Positions 1 to 10,205 of a stretch of 64,000 nucleotides of DNA are shown piece by piece. Every line of letters starts with the position of its first letter. Within the stretch, counting starts at the first letter, position 1. The DNA lies in contig CACRXP010000031.1 of assembly GCA_902702965.1 (NCBI GenBank), positions 1,179,411 to 1,243,410 on the forward strand. The letters are read 5' to 3'. This stretch comes from Spirometra erinaceieuropaei (lineage: Eukaryota; Platyhelminthes; Cestoda; Diphyllobothriidea; Diphyllobothriidae). A model generated the notes under the pieces. The model saw only the letters and a program-made list of their open reading frames with translations. It had not been told where the DNA came from and ran no database searches. Position numbers and translations under genes: made by a program.

Positions 1-166
1 AGGAGGAGGAGGAGGAAGAGGCGGGCGGGGTGACGATGGTTGGTGCAGTTCGAGAAGCGCAGTTGATCCGAAGATGTTTAACAAGTCCGATTCGAGCCCG
101 GAATGTCCGTTGACATCGAGGACACGTTGGAAGCGGTTGTGCGGCGGCGTTGCGTACTGGGCGAAG

Positions 167-658
167 TTAGGATTTGCAGGCTTCGCGTTTCGCTTTGGCG
201 GCAGCGATGCGGTTGGCTTCGTAGATCGCAGCGCCTGTCTTCACTGTCCTCCTCCAGGTCGACCGATCGAGTGCGAGCTCCTTCCAGTTGGTGGGGTTGA
301 TTTGCATGCGTTTCAGGGAGGACTTCAGCGTATCCTTGTAACGGCGAATCTGGCCTCCTTGATGGCGAGAACCCGTCGCGACGTCTCCGTAGAAGAGTCG
401 TTTGGGTAGTCGCTCGTCGTCCATGCGCACCAGGTGGCCGCTCCAGCGCAGCTGTATTTGTCTCAGTATGACGTAGATGCTGAGGATTCCCGTTCGTTCC
501 AGTACTTCAGTGTCGGGGATTCGATCCTGCCAGTTCAGCCTCAGGATGCGATGAAGACAACTGAGGTGGAGGTGGTTCAGTCGGCGTGCCTGCTTTGTGT
601 ACACCGTCCAAGTCTCCGCTCCATACAGTAGTGTCGGCAGGATGACGGCCTTGTACAT
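167..658 (-). pseudogene. LINE RT C-terminal region
   Basis: A frame of 163 codons covers the post-RT region, with [53 protein letters not shown] and [12 protein letters not shown]. The same string of motifs recurs at 55.7-56.2 kb. The frame stops at 167. The related nucleotide sequence carries on through 1-160 towards where the zinc-finger tail would lie, outside this window. It is part of the same dead LINE copy as the two upstream segments and has no independent function. Confidence 0.85.
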
Positions 659-706
659 CTTTAGCTTCGTGCTCAGTTGAAGACCATGACGATTCCAAAC
701 TGTGCT

Positions 707-1110
707 TTAGAGGCGACCAAAGGCTTGACTGGCTTTCGAGATCCTGTTGGCGACTTCGTTGTCGATCTTGGTGTTGCGGGAGAGAGTACTGCCCAGGTAC
801 GGGAAGTTCTCAACCACTTGCAGTTGGATTCCGTTCACGCTGATTTGCGGCGGCGCGTTGGGGGCTGTGACTGAGTGGGGTGGCGGTTGGTGAATCACCA
901 CCGTCTTCTGCGTGTTAATGACCAGACCGAAGTTCTCGCAGGCGGCGGAGAACAGGTCCATGCTCCGTTGCATCTCCTCTTCCGAGGTGGTGTTCAGGGC
1001 GCAGTCGTCGGCGAAGAGAAGTTCGTGAACGGTGGTTGTGGATACGCGCGATTGGAAGTGCATCCGCCGTTGATTCAGGAGGTGACCGTCCATCCTGTAG
1101 GCGATGCGGA
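707..1110 (-). pseudogene. LINE RT motif C and thumb segment, frameshifted
   Basis: This is the continuation of the RT above in another frame. It contains motif C as LLFADDCALNT, so the catalytic aspartates survive. It is followed by [11 protein letters not shown] and [18 protein letters not shown], the usual thumb region of these LINEs. An open frame in this phase extends upstream to about 1330, but homology with the family begins near 1110, where the frame of the 1075-3213 segment is abandoned. The segment ends at a stop after FGRL, where the copy at 55.7 kb has a glutamine codon. That is a simple C-to-T nonsense change. Confidence 0.85.
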
Positions 1111-3213
1111 TCCCGGGCGTTCGTCGCGGTAGGCGTCCATCAGCATGGCAGAGAACATATGACTGAAGAGGGTTGGCGCCAGCACGCAGCCCTGCTTCAC
1201 TCCGTTGGTCACTGCGAATGCCTCTGAGGCAGCTCCGTTGTCCGTGACTCGCGCCATCATACCGTCGTGCAGCTGACGCACCATCTGAGTGAATCGCTTC
1301 GGACAGCCGAATTTCTGCATGATCTTCCACAGTTCTTCACGATTCACCGTGTCGAAGGCTTTCGTCAGGTCCACGAAGGTAGAGTAAAGGTGGATCCGCA
1401 TCTCCTGACACTTCTCCTGAAGTTGACGGGCGGCGAAGATCATATCTGTGGTCCTACGATGACGACGGAAGCCGCATTGGCTTTCCTGTAGAAGGCCCTG
1501 TTCCAGATGGTTGTTGAGGCGGTTGAGAAGGATGCGAGCGAAGATCTTCTCGGCGATGTTCAGCAAGGAGATGTCACGGTGATTGTCGCAGACTTGGCGA
1601 TTCCCCTTGCGCTTGTAGAGATGCACGATGGTTGCGTCTTTGAAATCTTGCGGGACTTCCCCTTGACGCCGCATCTCTTGGAAGAGCGCAGTCAGGTGAT
1701 CTATGAGTTGGGGACCTCCATGCTTGTAGACCTCAGCAGGGATTGCGTCCGATCCGGGTGCTTTCCCGCTGGAGAGCTGCTGCACGGCCCTGATGGTCTC
1801 CTGGAGGTTGAGGTCCACGTTGGTCTCCACTTGCGGCAAACGCTCGATGGCGGCGTCGGAGATGACGGAAGGGCGGCTGAGGACGCCTCGGAAATGCTCG
1901 GCCCATCGCTGTAGGATTTGCGTCTTCTCAGTCAGGAGAGTGCTGCCGTCGGCGCTGAGGAGAGGAGCGGTGCCCTTCGTCGGCGGACCGTAGACAGCTT
2001 TGATCGCGTTGTCGTCGAACCAGTCCTGGTGTTGACGGGGAGCGCGACCGAGGACGGCGAGCGTCGTCGACTGGACCGTGTCTCGCAGTTGACACCAGCG
2101 GTTCTCCACGAAGGCGTTCTCGGCAGCCGTGGCGTCGTCGGCGGCGGCAGCGATTGGGAGGTTGTCTAGCCGTTGAGCTAGCTCATTGCTGAAATGAAGA
2201 TGGTGAGCGGGCAAAGACAACAAAGCAACATTCAACTTACCTAGGTGTCGCTTACCTTGTGGTCTCCTGCGAGGCTGTAGGCGAATGCGCATCTTCGATA
2301 TGACGAGACGATGGTCGGTCCACCCGTCAGCACCCGCGATCGCCTTCGTCACCAGCACGTCCCGCTGATCTCGCCTCCGGACGAGGACGTAGTCCAGCAG
2401 GTGCAACTGACGCGACCGAGGATACCTCCAGGTGGCCTTCTCTCGCTCCGGCAGACTGAAGAAGGTGTTCGTCAAGATGAGGCGGTGTTCTGCGCAGGTG
2501 CGGAGAAGCAGCAGTCGGTTGTCGTCTGAGCCGCGGAGACCGTGGGGACCCAGCACTCCCCTCCAGGCAGTATCGTCTGTGCCGACGCGGGCGTTGAAGT
2601 CGCCAAGGACAGTCAACTTGTCCGCCTTCGACACAGTCGCCAAGAGGGCGTGCAGGTCCTCGTAGAATTTTTCTCTTGCGGCGGCGTCGGTGCTGGTCAT
2701 GGGCGGAGCGTAGGCGCTGATGATGGTGGCGAATTTGCCCCCACCCCGGAGAGGCAGACGGAGGCTCATCAGGCGATCGTTGATGCTCTGCGGCAGACAG
2801 GGCAGTCGTCCCACGATGTCGGTTCGGATGGCAAAGGCGACACCCGCGTCACATCGCTCTGCCCTGGGTCGACCGCTCCAGAAGAAGGTGTAGACGGCAC
2901 CCACCTCCTCCAGCTGGCCTTGTTCGGAGAAACGGGTCTCGCTGAGTGCGGCGATGTCCACCTTGTAGCGCGCCAGTTCTCGTGCCACTAGCGCCGTCCT
3001 CCGTTCCGGTCGGTTGCTCCTCGGATTGTCTAAAAGGGAACGAACATTCCAGGCTGCCAGAGTGAGCGGGCTCACCCTGCCAATCTGGCGACTGCGGCGG
3101 CGAAATGTAGGAGGAGGAGGAGAAGAAGAAGAATAGGCTGGAAGAGGAAGAGAGTGATTGTTGTTGTTTCGGTTTTTGCTGTTTCGACCGTGTGTTTTTT
3201 TGTCTGCGGCCAC
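1075..3213 (-). pseudogene. LINE endonuclease plus N-terminal half of reverse transcriptase
   Basis: The frame is 712 codons long. After about 50 low-complexity residues comes an APE-type endonuclease, the enzyme that nicks target DNA to prime reverse transcription. Visible motifs in order are [41 protein letters not shown] and DHRLVISK. The asparagine, glutamate, GDFN and DH residues expected for catalysis are present. The RT half shows the fingers segment ([15 protein letters not shown]), [18 protein letters not shown], motif A ([11 protein letters not shown]) and motif B ([13 protein letters not shown]). The frame is lost shortly after motif B, so motif C is not in it. A 70-residue in-frame deletion lies between the endonuclease and RT. 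The start shown is the first ATG, and the true start may differ. Confidence 0.9.
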
Positions 3214-3399
3214 GGCCAGCCTACAGACAGCGTGGTTCCCAGCGATCTTTAGGGCATCTTTTCTAGCCCCCTCCCCCTCGCGAGGGCAGGCAACGCATCC
3301 CTGAACAGGGCTGCCCGGTTATCCCAGACGGCTGCCGGACTCCACTATGGGCCAAGACTTTTTGTTAGTGAGAGAACGACCCGAATTAGCCTGGGACCC

Positions 3400-3940
3400 T
3401 GGTGGTGATGGTGATGTGATGGAGTGAAGTAGGAGAGAGCATACACAACCTAACGCTATGGGACTTAGAACTAGAGTGGACAAGCGGACACAGTCATCAG
3501 TCAGAGACAAAAGTGAGGGCACCACTCAAAGTCAAGCACCGTAACACCTAGCTATTATCAGGCAGAGGCATAGACTGACAGACAGGCAGTCGCAGCAGGC
3601 ATCGAGAAGTACATTTAACTATTAACAGACAGACTAACATATGGAGGGCAGGCAGCAAGAGCAGTATACGACACGGAACTTCAACAAACAAAAGGAAGAA
3701 ACAGAGCAAATGCACTTACCTGTAGAAGAACTTACCTGGTGGCCTCCTGCGATGGTTTAGGCAGAGCCTCGTCTTGACGATTTCGACGCGAAGATCCACC
3801 CGGCCAGTGCAGACCGCATTACCGCGCGTGCAGGTGCACGCACGGATACCCAACACTTACTTCGCGATATAAGCGAAGATGCGAGTTCCAGGAACTAGTT
3901 GATCAGAAGAAGAAGCGATCGCTGGAAAAAGGTCTTTCTT
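3400..3940. other. No gene recognised
   Basis: Sequence upstream of LINE copy 1. It contains short purine-rich runs but no open frame, RNA gene or repeat that I can identify. The last 100 bases resemble those beside the hammerhead motif at 41 kb (a GATGCGATC-like string followed by CTGGAA), so they are probably the edge of the neighbouring Penelope-like element. Confidence 0.4.
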
Positions 3941-3942
3941 CG

Positions 3943-3992
3943 CCTGACGTTTCAGATTCTCACTTGAATCGATCATCATCTCTGATGATTCA
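3943..3992 (-). ncRNA. Degenerate hammerhead ribozyme motif (P1)
   Basis: On the minus strand this aligns base for base with the motifs at 10.15 kb and 41.02 kb: ATGATGA, a short hairpin (CGATTC, AAGTGA, GAATCT), GAAA, then CGTC. The first core base is A instead of C in CTGATGA, and the end pair of stem II is mismatched. I read it as a decayed, probably inactive copy. Its position at the 3' end of a Penelope-like remnant supports the assignment. Confidence 0.55.
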
Positions 3993-4049
3993 TATTCATG
4001 CCAATCAGGTTCGCCTACATGCCCAGGACGGATACTTGACTGCGGGAGC

Positions 4050-4800
4050 AATCACTTTATTCACCTGTCATTTTGTTTACACACTAACATGGCGTCAGAG
4101 CCAACAACAGTTAAGGGCAGTGGATGCAGAACACACAAGGTACAGTGTCTATGCCACCACATACCCATCGAAATTAACAACCCCTACATTCATCATAGGC
4201 AGATGCATTTGGTGCGATTACCCGCACCCAAATCGTTAATTGCCCCTAATTACAACACCAGTTTTAGTTGCTGGCGTTATAATTACCCGGCCATTCGTCC
4301 CAGACATAGTGACAAGGGAAGCAGAGTTCACCGCGCACTCCCTGCATGACTCATTGCCCTACGCAGGCATGGTAGCAGCACTGAGCCTGGAGGGGCGGGG
4401 GAGGGGGCCATTGTGTCCATTGATGAACTGAGGTTCAGAGATTGATTAATCGTGCGGCTCGCGAGTCGAGCGATTGGCACCACCCCGTAGAGATTTCGAC
4501 GTTAAACGTCAAGTTTGACAGAGTCCTGTCGAGCGTGCGGCGACTTGAATATAGGTCCCTGTCACTATCACTGCTGCGGATGCTGCCGCTGCGTGCTTGG
4601 CTATCCGAGTTCAGATTAACTGCCAATTTCTCCAACGTAACTGCTTTGCCAAAAAATGCGCCCCATCCGATAAATAACTGCAGGCTTTTCCTGCCATGGC
4701 GGTGGTCTTTCACATTAATTTTTTGGCGCTAAATTCTTGTCTCTGGCCTGATAAGGTGGCTGTCAGCTCCTGAGAAGTCGTTGACGTACGCGGACGCCCG
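4050..4800 (-). repeat. Inverted repeat arm, PLE terminal segment (left)
   Basis: This segment is present again in reverse complement at 6095-6860. Conceptual translations of the two arms share SEPTT, KGSGCRTHKVQC, PIEINNPY, SLIAPNY and GSRVHRALPA. The shared reading frame may only reflect nucleotide similarity. The arms are diverged, so this is an old duplication or two independent insertions in opposite orientation. Confidence 0.75.
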
Positions 4801-4907
4801 CCAAAATTTGGTGCTGGTGCGACTTGGTCTTCCCTCTCATTTCCACAAGCATCGGTTTACAAAGTTGCGCGAGTATCCATTCGGTCAGAGAACTCATGGC
4901 AAATGTG

Positions 4908-5153
4908 CTAGTGAATGCTGTTGAAGCTCAGTACCTGCGCTGTGTATGTCACTTCTCTGAATATTTTGGTTTTTAGGCCACCAAGTACGACCAGCTGGTT
5001 GTTTTCTTCGTACAGACACACGGTGTTGAGGTGTTCTTTGAATATCAGCACTTGATTCCGTCCACCGAGGACGAAGTTATCGTCCACATACCGAGCACAG
5101 CATTCCATTTTTTGGTTCAGCGACTGCAACCTTTGCGGTGCCGCCTCGATCAC
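4908..5153 (-). pseudogene. Penelope-like RT fragment (motif C region)
   Basis: An 81-codon frame with IEAAPQRLQSL, the catalytic motif C as RYVDDNFVL, and FREVTYTAQVLSFNSIH. The last string corresponds to the FRKxTxTxQxxxxNSNH block in the related remnant at 10.9-11.55 kb. It covers roughly the palm and the start of the thumb. The rest of RT and the GIY-YIG domain are missing here. It is a fragment and not expected to be translated. Confidence 0.75.
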
Positions 5154-5159
5154 AAGCCA

Positions 5160-5860
5160 ATAAATCGGTGAATCAGGTGGTTTGTTTTTAATCTTTTCAC
5201 GGGCAATGTCGTCGAACTCGAAATGCCCTCCGAGACGAAACTTCAGTATGTGAGCATATGGGCGCGTTCAAGGTGGTTGTTTCTTTCATTGATGATCTCG
5301 GCCGCCATATCATGGAAACTAGAAGCAGAGGGGGACCTGCAGTCTCAAAACATTAGGACTTCTTATGGAAGAAAATTGACCGCTTTTAGTTTCTTCACTA
5401 CGAACTGAGTTCGCTGTCGTGAATTTAAGACTCTGAAACAGTGACCTTATAGTCCGTAATTAGATATATCTTTCAGAAATGAGACGGTTCTCGAGTTCGA
5501 TTAGTACACTGCGGAGAAATTCGCACGATCTGTACAATTTGACTGCGATAGATATCGGATAAAATTCTTTTTCGAGTCCATCACCTCCCACTAACTCCAC
5601 TACTGTGATCCTATTGGTAGATTGCACATCACGTGTGTTAAATGGACCCCTACGCCGTAGCACCTGAATTTATTACTAGGGATGCTCAGGTGCCAGACTA
5701 ACTTGCCTTCAACTACCAGGTCACTTTTCTTTAACTGCGCCGTTTGTTTTGATGAAGGGCGAACTCTGAGGGAATTCCATCCGCACCGCACGTGCACTGG
5801 ATGATCAGTAGTCAGGAGTCACTGATAGAGCCTTTCGCGTCTCCTACTTAACCTCCCTTG
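5160..5860. other. Spacer between inverted PLE remnants
   Basis: About 700 bases between the two inverted Penelope-like remnants. Some of it probably derives from them: RT-like sequence continues a little beyond 5153 on the minus strand. I see no intact gene, RNA or clear repeat. Confidence 0.35.
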
Positions 5861-7290
5861 ACGAAGGATTCTTCAACAGCTGTCGGTTACGGATGGCGAC
5901 GAACGAGGCAGTTTGAGGAACGTGTTCTCCAGCGCTCAGCCGCCTATTACTCGCAACTCAAGAACTTGTACGGTCATCCACAGCGGAAGCAGCTTCGTAC
6001 CGCTTTCGTCTTTGAATCCACAGGACGAAGTCTTCCTTTCGAAAACATACCTATGGTAATTGCAAACACCGTAGCAAAAATTTTTGCATTTTGGCGAGCG
6101 ATCACGTAGGTCAACGACTTCTCGGTAGCCGTCAGCCACCCTATCACGCCGCTGAGATCGTGCCTTGCACGCACGCCAGAGGCAAGAATTTAGCGTTAAA
6201 TAAATAATTTGAAAGACCACCGCCTCGTCAGGAAAGTTCTGCAGTTATTAACCGGATGGGGCGCATTTTTTGGCAACGCAGTTACGTTGGAGAAAATGGC
6301 AGTTAATCTGAAGTAGGATAGCCAAGCTAGCAGCAGCAGCAGTGATAGAGACTGGGACCTATGTTCAAGTCGCCGCACGTTAGACAGGACCCTGTCAAAC
6401 TTGACGTTGAACGTAGAAATTTCTACAGGGTGGTGACAACTGCTTGACTCGCGAGCTGCACGATTCATCAATCTCTGATCTCCAGTTCATCAATGGACAC
6501 AATGCCCCCCCCCGCCCCTCCACGCTCCGGGCTGCCATGTCGCCTGCGTAGGGCAATGAGTCATGCAGGGAGTGCGCGGTGAACTCTGCTTCCCTTGGCA
6601 CTATGTGTGGGACAAATGGCCGGGTAATTATAACGCCAGTAACTAACACTAGTGGTGTAATTAGGGGCAATTAACGATTCGGATGCGGGTGATCGCACCA
6701 AATGCACCCACCTGTGATGAACGTAGGGGTTGTTAATTTCGATAGGTATGCGGTTGCATTGACACTGTACCTTGTGGGTTCTGCATCCACTGCCCTTATT
6801 TGTTGTTGGCTCTGACGCTATCTTATTGTGCGTCCGAAAGGACAGGTGAACAAATGTATTGTTCTTGAAGTCGAGTCTCTGTCTTGATGCTTTGCAGTTC
6901 AACAGTTCTACATCAGGAGAACTAAAGGGATGGCGGTAGAGAAGAATTGACTAAAACGACGGCAGCTGGCGGGAATCTTTGCTTGGTATCTAGTCAATAC
7001 CCCTCGTGTGCACATTATGTGCTCAACGTCCATTCGACAAGGGGGTTGAGCATTGCATTAAGCTTACTTTACCCTCATAAAATCCATCGTAATATCTGGC
7101 GTGTATATGCTTATACCTCTGGTTCTCGTCCCCGGGTTGTGGTCAATGTTGCGCCGGTTTCATGAAGACGGTGAGGTGCGTCCGAAATGACAGACAAATA
7201 AAATTATTACTCCTGCGGTCAACTATCCATCCTGATCATGTAGGGGAACCTGATTGGGATAAAAATGAATCTCGCACAACCTGACCAGGT
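5860..7290 (+). mobile_element. Penelope-like element remnant P2, inverted relative to P1
   Basis: On the plus strand a decayed coding stretch ends in AKIFAFWRAIT and then YVNDFS (about 6070-6130). This corresponds to the KFWRAxxYV linker between RT and GIY-YIG in the neighbouring PLE remnants. It is followed by the terminal segment shared with P1 (6095-6860, opposite orientation). A further 110 bases of the same repeat recur at 7180-7290, as if the terminal repeat were partly duplicated. No hammerhead core survives here. With P1 it forms a long inverted repeat around a 1.3-kb centre. Confidence 0.6.
6095..6860 (+). repeat. Inverted repeat arm, PLE terminal segment (right)
   Basis: Reverse complement of 4050-4800, with scattered substitutions and small indels. 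A short CAG trinucleotide run (about 6329-6343) lies inside it where the left arm has no such run. Confidence 0.75.
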
Positions 7291-7599
7291 TTATCATACC
7301 ATCATCGGCCATACCAGGCATATTTGCATTCACTTCATTGTTGACAGGGCATTTTAGCAACACGCTATAAGCTGTGAATTTAAAAAACTGGCATTCCATC
7401 TACAGTCCGCAGTAATTACTGTTGCCGTGATAAATATGCAAACTCCGCCATCTCTTTCGCTCTTTTTTCCGCTCAAGTTGAAAAAAGCTTTCCTGCTTTT
7501 ATTTATATTTACAATTTTGGGCAAAATCCAGTTCAAATAGTCATCACGGGGGTTTTACGTTTAACTTTTTGCTGCAAGGTGACTAACACTTCAGACTGA

Positions 7600-7760
7600 C
7601 GATGACCAATATTTCACACTAACCCATCTGTGAAAAACTCGTCGCCTCTGTGGCATTCGAAACCACAACGGTAAGGGGAAGACTTTAGTACAGCCAACGC
7701 ACTAACCACCTGAGCTACGAGGTCCCGCCAGACTATGCGAGTTTACTCACGTCTGGTGGA
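7600..7760 (-). repeat. tRNA-derived SINE, truncated, minus strand
   Basis: The reverse complement of 7644-7726 has a tRNA-like layout: acceptor ends, an A box (TAGCTCAGGTGG) and a B box (TTTCGAATGCC). It is followed by the tail GAGTTTTTCACAG. Only a short body remains before it meets a plus-strand copy, so the two tRNA heads face outward around a shared body. It belongs to the same family as copies at 12.7, 32.7, 36.7, 36.9, 42.85 and 43.25 kb. Confidence 0.85.
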
Positions 7761-8040
7761 TCGTAGGTGAATTACTTAGGAAATCCTGCTTGGCAGTCAG
7801 TTTACTGTATCAGATTTGGTGGATTCCAGATGTTGGAGTAGGTTGAGTGGGTAAATTGACCCAAATGTGATTAAGCTAGCGTCGTCTGGCGGGGCCTCAT
7901 AGCTCATATGGTTAGAGCTTTGGCTGTACTAAAGGCTTCCCTTTATTGTCGTGGGTTCGAATCCCACCAAGGCCCCGAGTTTTTCACAGTTGTGTCAATA
8001 TGAATTATTCAAAATCTGCCAAAACATCTATGAATGACCA
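7761..8040 (+). repeat. tRNA-derived SINE, plus strand
   Basis: The body (from TCTGGTGGAT) leads into a tRNA-like head at 7891-7976, with A box TAGCTCATATGG, B box GGTTCGAATCC, and acceptor strands GGGGCCT and AGGCCCC that pair fully. This is followed by GAGTTTTTCACAGTTG and CAAAATCTGCCAAAACATC. The A and B boxes are RNA polymerase III promoter elements. This is a SINE rather than a working tRNA gene, because the anticodon and variable regions are atypical and many copies exist. Confidence 0.85.
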
Positions 8041-8498
8041 ATAGGCCAGGAACGACCCACCCCTTGTCCTTGTCGGCACTTTCCTTACTAGTTGCAGGAA
8101 GACTGCCCGCAAGAGCTCCGCATGGAGTCCCAAGGCACAGCGGGACGAGTAAGCCCCGTAATCCAGCACGGGAAATATCGCGAAGAAGGAGACAAGAACA
8201 AGAACCTTGAAGCATTTTTTTCCCGAGTATGAATTGAAAACAAGCATGCACAGCAGAATTTATTGGGTTCAATAAATTTCGCGACGGCTTTTCAACTGCA
8301 GCCCGTCTCTGCATAGCATAGGTAACGAATGAAAGCGCACAGCAGTATGAATTCGTACAGAATTGCAGTGCATAAGAGCAAGGTCAATGTTCAAGGCAGT
8401 GAATAATCATTTAAGACGTCCACATAAGCATCATATAGGAAAAAGGGAGACGAAATGTTAACAACAAATCACAGTCAGGAGTAACTTGAGGCGTGAGA

Positions 8499-9109
8499 TT
8501 ACCAGGACAATTGCAGATTGATCACATGATCTAACTGCTTGCACGAGTCTGGTTTCTCCCTCCGTTTGTAAGCTGCTTTCAAATAACGCAAGGTTCGAGT
8601 TGTATGAGCTCGGACAAGTACTCGAAAAGATGCTTTAGGGTTGAAAACATGACCACTATCTAACAGGTGTTTCGTTATAGACGAACGGAGGGTTTTGTTT
8701 TCCTGTTGGAAAAGCCAATTAGGCAAATGCTCAGCGGCCCTGGTTGCCATTTGCCTTTGCGTTTGCCCAATGTACTTGCAGCCGCAAGTGCATGTGAATT
8801 CATACACACAATTTGGGGTGGCGTGCATTGGCAACGCATCCTTTGCCCGGTTAATTGGAAGGCTTTTTGTGGAACTGATGAAGATAGGCTCTGCTGCGTT
8901 GTATGTTCTTTCTATAGTACAACGCAAGCGTCGCTTGACTGTGTTTGAGACGTTGTCACCCTTAAAAGGTAGACATATTATAACGGGCTTCTTCGGAACG
9001 GACTGTTCCGTCAACTTTGGCCGTAAATGGTTGCTGTACTTCTGAATGAAGCATGCAGGATAACCACGATTAAGTAAGGCTTCTTTCTGTATCTATGGTC
9101 TCCCTGGAG
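8499..9109 (-). pseudogene. PLE GIY-YIG endonuclease domain
   Basis: The frame is open from about 9109 (EALLNRGYPACFIQKY) through an internal ATG at 9014 to a stop at 8499. The GIY-YIG core is seen as VYEFTCTCGCKYIGQTQRQ followed by RAAEHLPNWLF and SGHVFNPKASFRVL. The cysteine pair before YIG is typical of PLE endonucleases. This domain nicks DNA at insertion. The frame is joined to the upstream RT by a frameshift near 9100, where DTERSLT ends in a stop. In sequence it resembles the fragment at 33892-34206. Confidence 0.88.
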
Positions 9110-9498
9110 CAAATATTTCTCGCTCTATGAAAAAGAGTGCGTAATAGATTTCGTTTCCATTGTATTGGCGCAAAGCTTTTAAAATGCAAGTATTGCCCTT
9201 TCCACGTACTCTTATGGAAGACGGAGCGTCTTATTGAACCATCATCCTCTTTAAACATGAGGACGTCTAGGAAGGGTAACTTGTTAAACTGCTCCATTTT
9301 CATCGTAAATTTGATTTTCTGATGCAAATTATTCATAAGACAAAGTAGGTCGGAGGCGTCTTCCTTGTTGTCAACAATCGTGAATATATCATCCACGTAT
9401 CTGCTGTATAGTGTTGTCATGTTTAATTTCGATGACACCTTTTCTTCTAGGTAACCCATAAAAACGTCGGCGAGGGTTGGCCCGAGTGGACTTCCCAT
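9070..9498 (-). pseudogene. PLE reverse transcriptase, C-terminal half
   Basis: The frame opens with MGSPLGPTLADVFMGYLEE (motif B region) and has motif C as SRYVDDIFTIV, followed by KLPFLDVLMF and HKSTWKGQYLHF. The aspartate pair is intact. It overlaps the upstream frame (10184-9447) near 9490, where an indel separates the two halves of RT, and ends at a frameshift stop at 9070. It would have been one protein with the flanking segments. Confidence 0.9.
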
Positions 9499-10184
9499 TG
9501 CGACTCCGTCAATTTGTCTGTAAATTTCCCATTAAACAGAAGTTGAACATCTTTGGTGCAAAGTACCAACAGATCGCGCAGTATTTCGGGGGAGAGTCTG
9601 GTTTTGGACGCATGGGCACATATAACATCTATTGTTTCATCCAATGGTACATTGGTAAATAAGGATATCACGCCTAAAGAGATCATACACTTGTCGGTGA
9701 TGTTCTGGTCCTTAATTTTTTCAGTGAAATGAAGACTGTCTTTTATCGTGTAGGTGGAAAACAATTGTCGACTTGGTTCTAGCTCCTTGACAAGCCATTT
9801 TGCTAGTCTGTGTGTAGGTGAATTAGACATAGAAAGAATTGGCCGTAAAGGTGTGTCCTTTTTATGCGTTTTTGGTAGACCATATAGTCTGGGAATATGT
9901 GTGCCTCTCGGTTTTAGGAGTAGTGCGGTTTTAGTATCGATCAGGATTTTTTCCAGCAACTTTTGAACCTTTTTCCAGACTGAGACTTCCAATGTCTTGG
10001 TTTCATCTTTCCCAGACGCCTCTGGACGAAATTTGCTCTGATCATCTAAGATGCACTTCATTTTCCTCACATAGTCCTTCCGGTTAAGAATAACAACTCC
10101 ATGGCCTCTGTCAGGCTTCGAAATTATTATTTGTTCAAGAACCTTATTAGCCTGACATTTCGGATTCTCACTTGAATCCTTCAT
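9447..10184 (-). pseudogene. PLE reverse transcriptase, N-terminal half
   Basis: A 245-codon frame. Early residues SKPDRGHGVVILNRKDYV match the conserved N-terminal PLE block. Next come PRGTHIPRLYGLPKTHK, RPILSMSNSPTHRLAKWL and the motif A region SLGVISLFTNVPLDET, in which the usual aspartate after F or L appears replaced (SLGVISLFTN where related elements have SFDV). The first ATG lies inside the CTGATGA core of the hammerhead motif, so ribozyme and coding start overlap by about 35 bases. The frame is lost near 9490. Confidence 0.88.
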
Positions 10185-10192
10185 CAGAGAGA
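10149..10192 (-). ncRNA. Hammerhead ribozyme motif (P3)
   Basis: Read on the minus strand, the full core is present: CTGATGA, stem II (GGATTC with GAATCC, loop AAGTGA), GAAA, then TGTC with the predicted cut after GTC. Stem I can form three pairs (TCT with AGG, one G-U). Stem III is very short, with A and T of ATGT pairing with T and G, as in minimal type I hammerheads of Penelope-like elements. A CT microsatellite replaces the outer part of stem I. The predicted role is self-cleavage of element RNA. Activity is not shown. Confidence 0.75.
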
Positions 10193-10205
10193 GAGAGAGA
10201 GGGAT
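10188..10205. repeat. GA microsatellite
   Basis: A short AG repeat directly next to the hammerhead core. On the minus strand it provides the CT-rich 5' side of stem I. Confidence 0.9.

Larger units (their letters stand above)
1..3400 (-). mobile_element. Non-LTR retrotransposon (EN/RT LINE), copy 1, broken
   Basis: This is a LINE on the minus strand with an apurinic-like endonuclease followed by reverse transcriptase. Its 3' part runs off the left edge of the window. It aligns by eye with the copies at 51.8-53.8 kb (minus) and 54.55-57.3 kb (plus). Compared with the plus-strand copy it has lost about 210 nt between endonuclease and RT, where the residues DWFDD run straight into AIKAVYG. It also has a frameshift near 1110, a nonsense change at about 705 (CAA to TAA), and another break at 167. 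The 5' leader from 3213 to about 3400 matches the leader of the 51.8-kb copy, including a shared CTCCACTATGGG string. The layout, with no gag-like ORF recognised, suggests an RTE- or jockey-type element. The clade is an inference. Confidence 0.9.
3943..5153 (-). mobile_element. Penelope-like element remnant P1
   Basis: On the minus strand this remnant holds, in order, a piece of RT (5153-4908), a linker resembling KFWRA..YV (about 4800), a 0.7-kb terminal segment and a degenerate hammerhead motif near 3950-3990. That order (RT, then terminal repeat with ribozyme) fits the 3' part of a Penelope-like element, whose terminal repeats are known to carry hammerheads. The 4050-4800 segment is repeated in inverted orientation at 6095-6860. 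Stops and frame breaks show it is dead. Confidence 0.7.
8200..10192 (-). mobile_element. Penelope-like element P3 with RT, GIY-YIG and hammerhead
   Basis: This is the best-preserved PLE in the window, on the minus strand. A hammerhead motif at 10149-10192 overlaps the first codons of the RT frame. RT runs from 10184 to about 9100 in two frames, and a GIY-YIG endonuclease-like domain follows (about 9109-8499). The 3' flank at 8240-8330 contains CAATAAATT, which could supply a polyadenylation signal, and is shared with the PLE tail at 33.8-34.5 kb. Two frameshifts (about 9490 and 9100) make it inactive. The order hammerhead, RT, GIY-YIG, terminal segment is what is known for Penelope-like elements. 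Confidence 0.9.

Noticed and set aside
7891..7976. A functional tRNA gene
   Set aside because: The head is followed by the same non-tRNA tail and body as six other copies and has an irregular anticodon region. It is a SINE.
9990..10175. A nine-base match (TGTCAGGCT with AGCCTGACA) that could form a long stem III for the P3 hammerhead
   Set aside because: The required U before the cut is replaced by G, and the second strand lies in the conserved KPDRG coding block, so the pairing is more likely chance.
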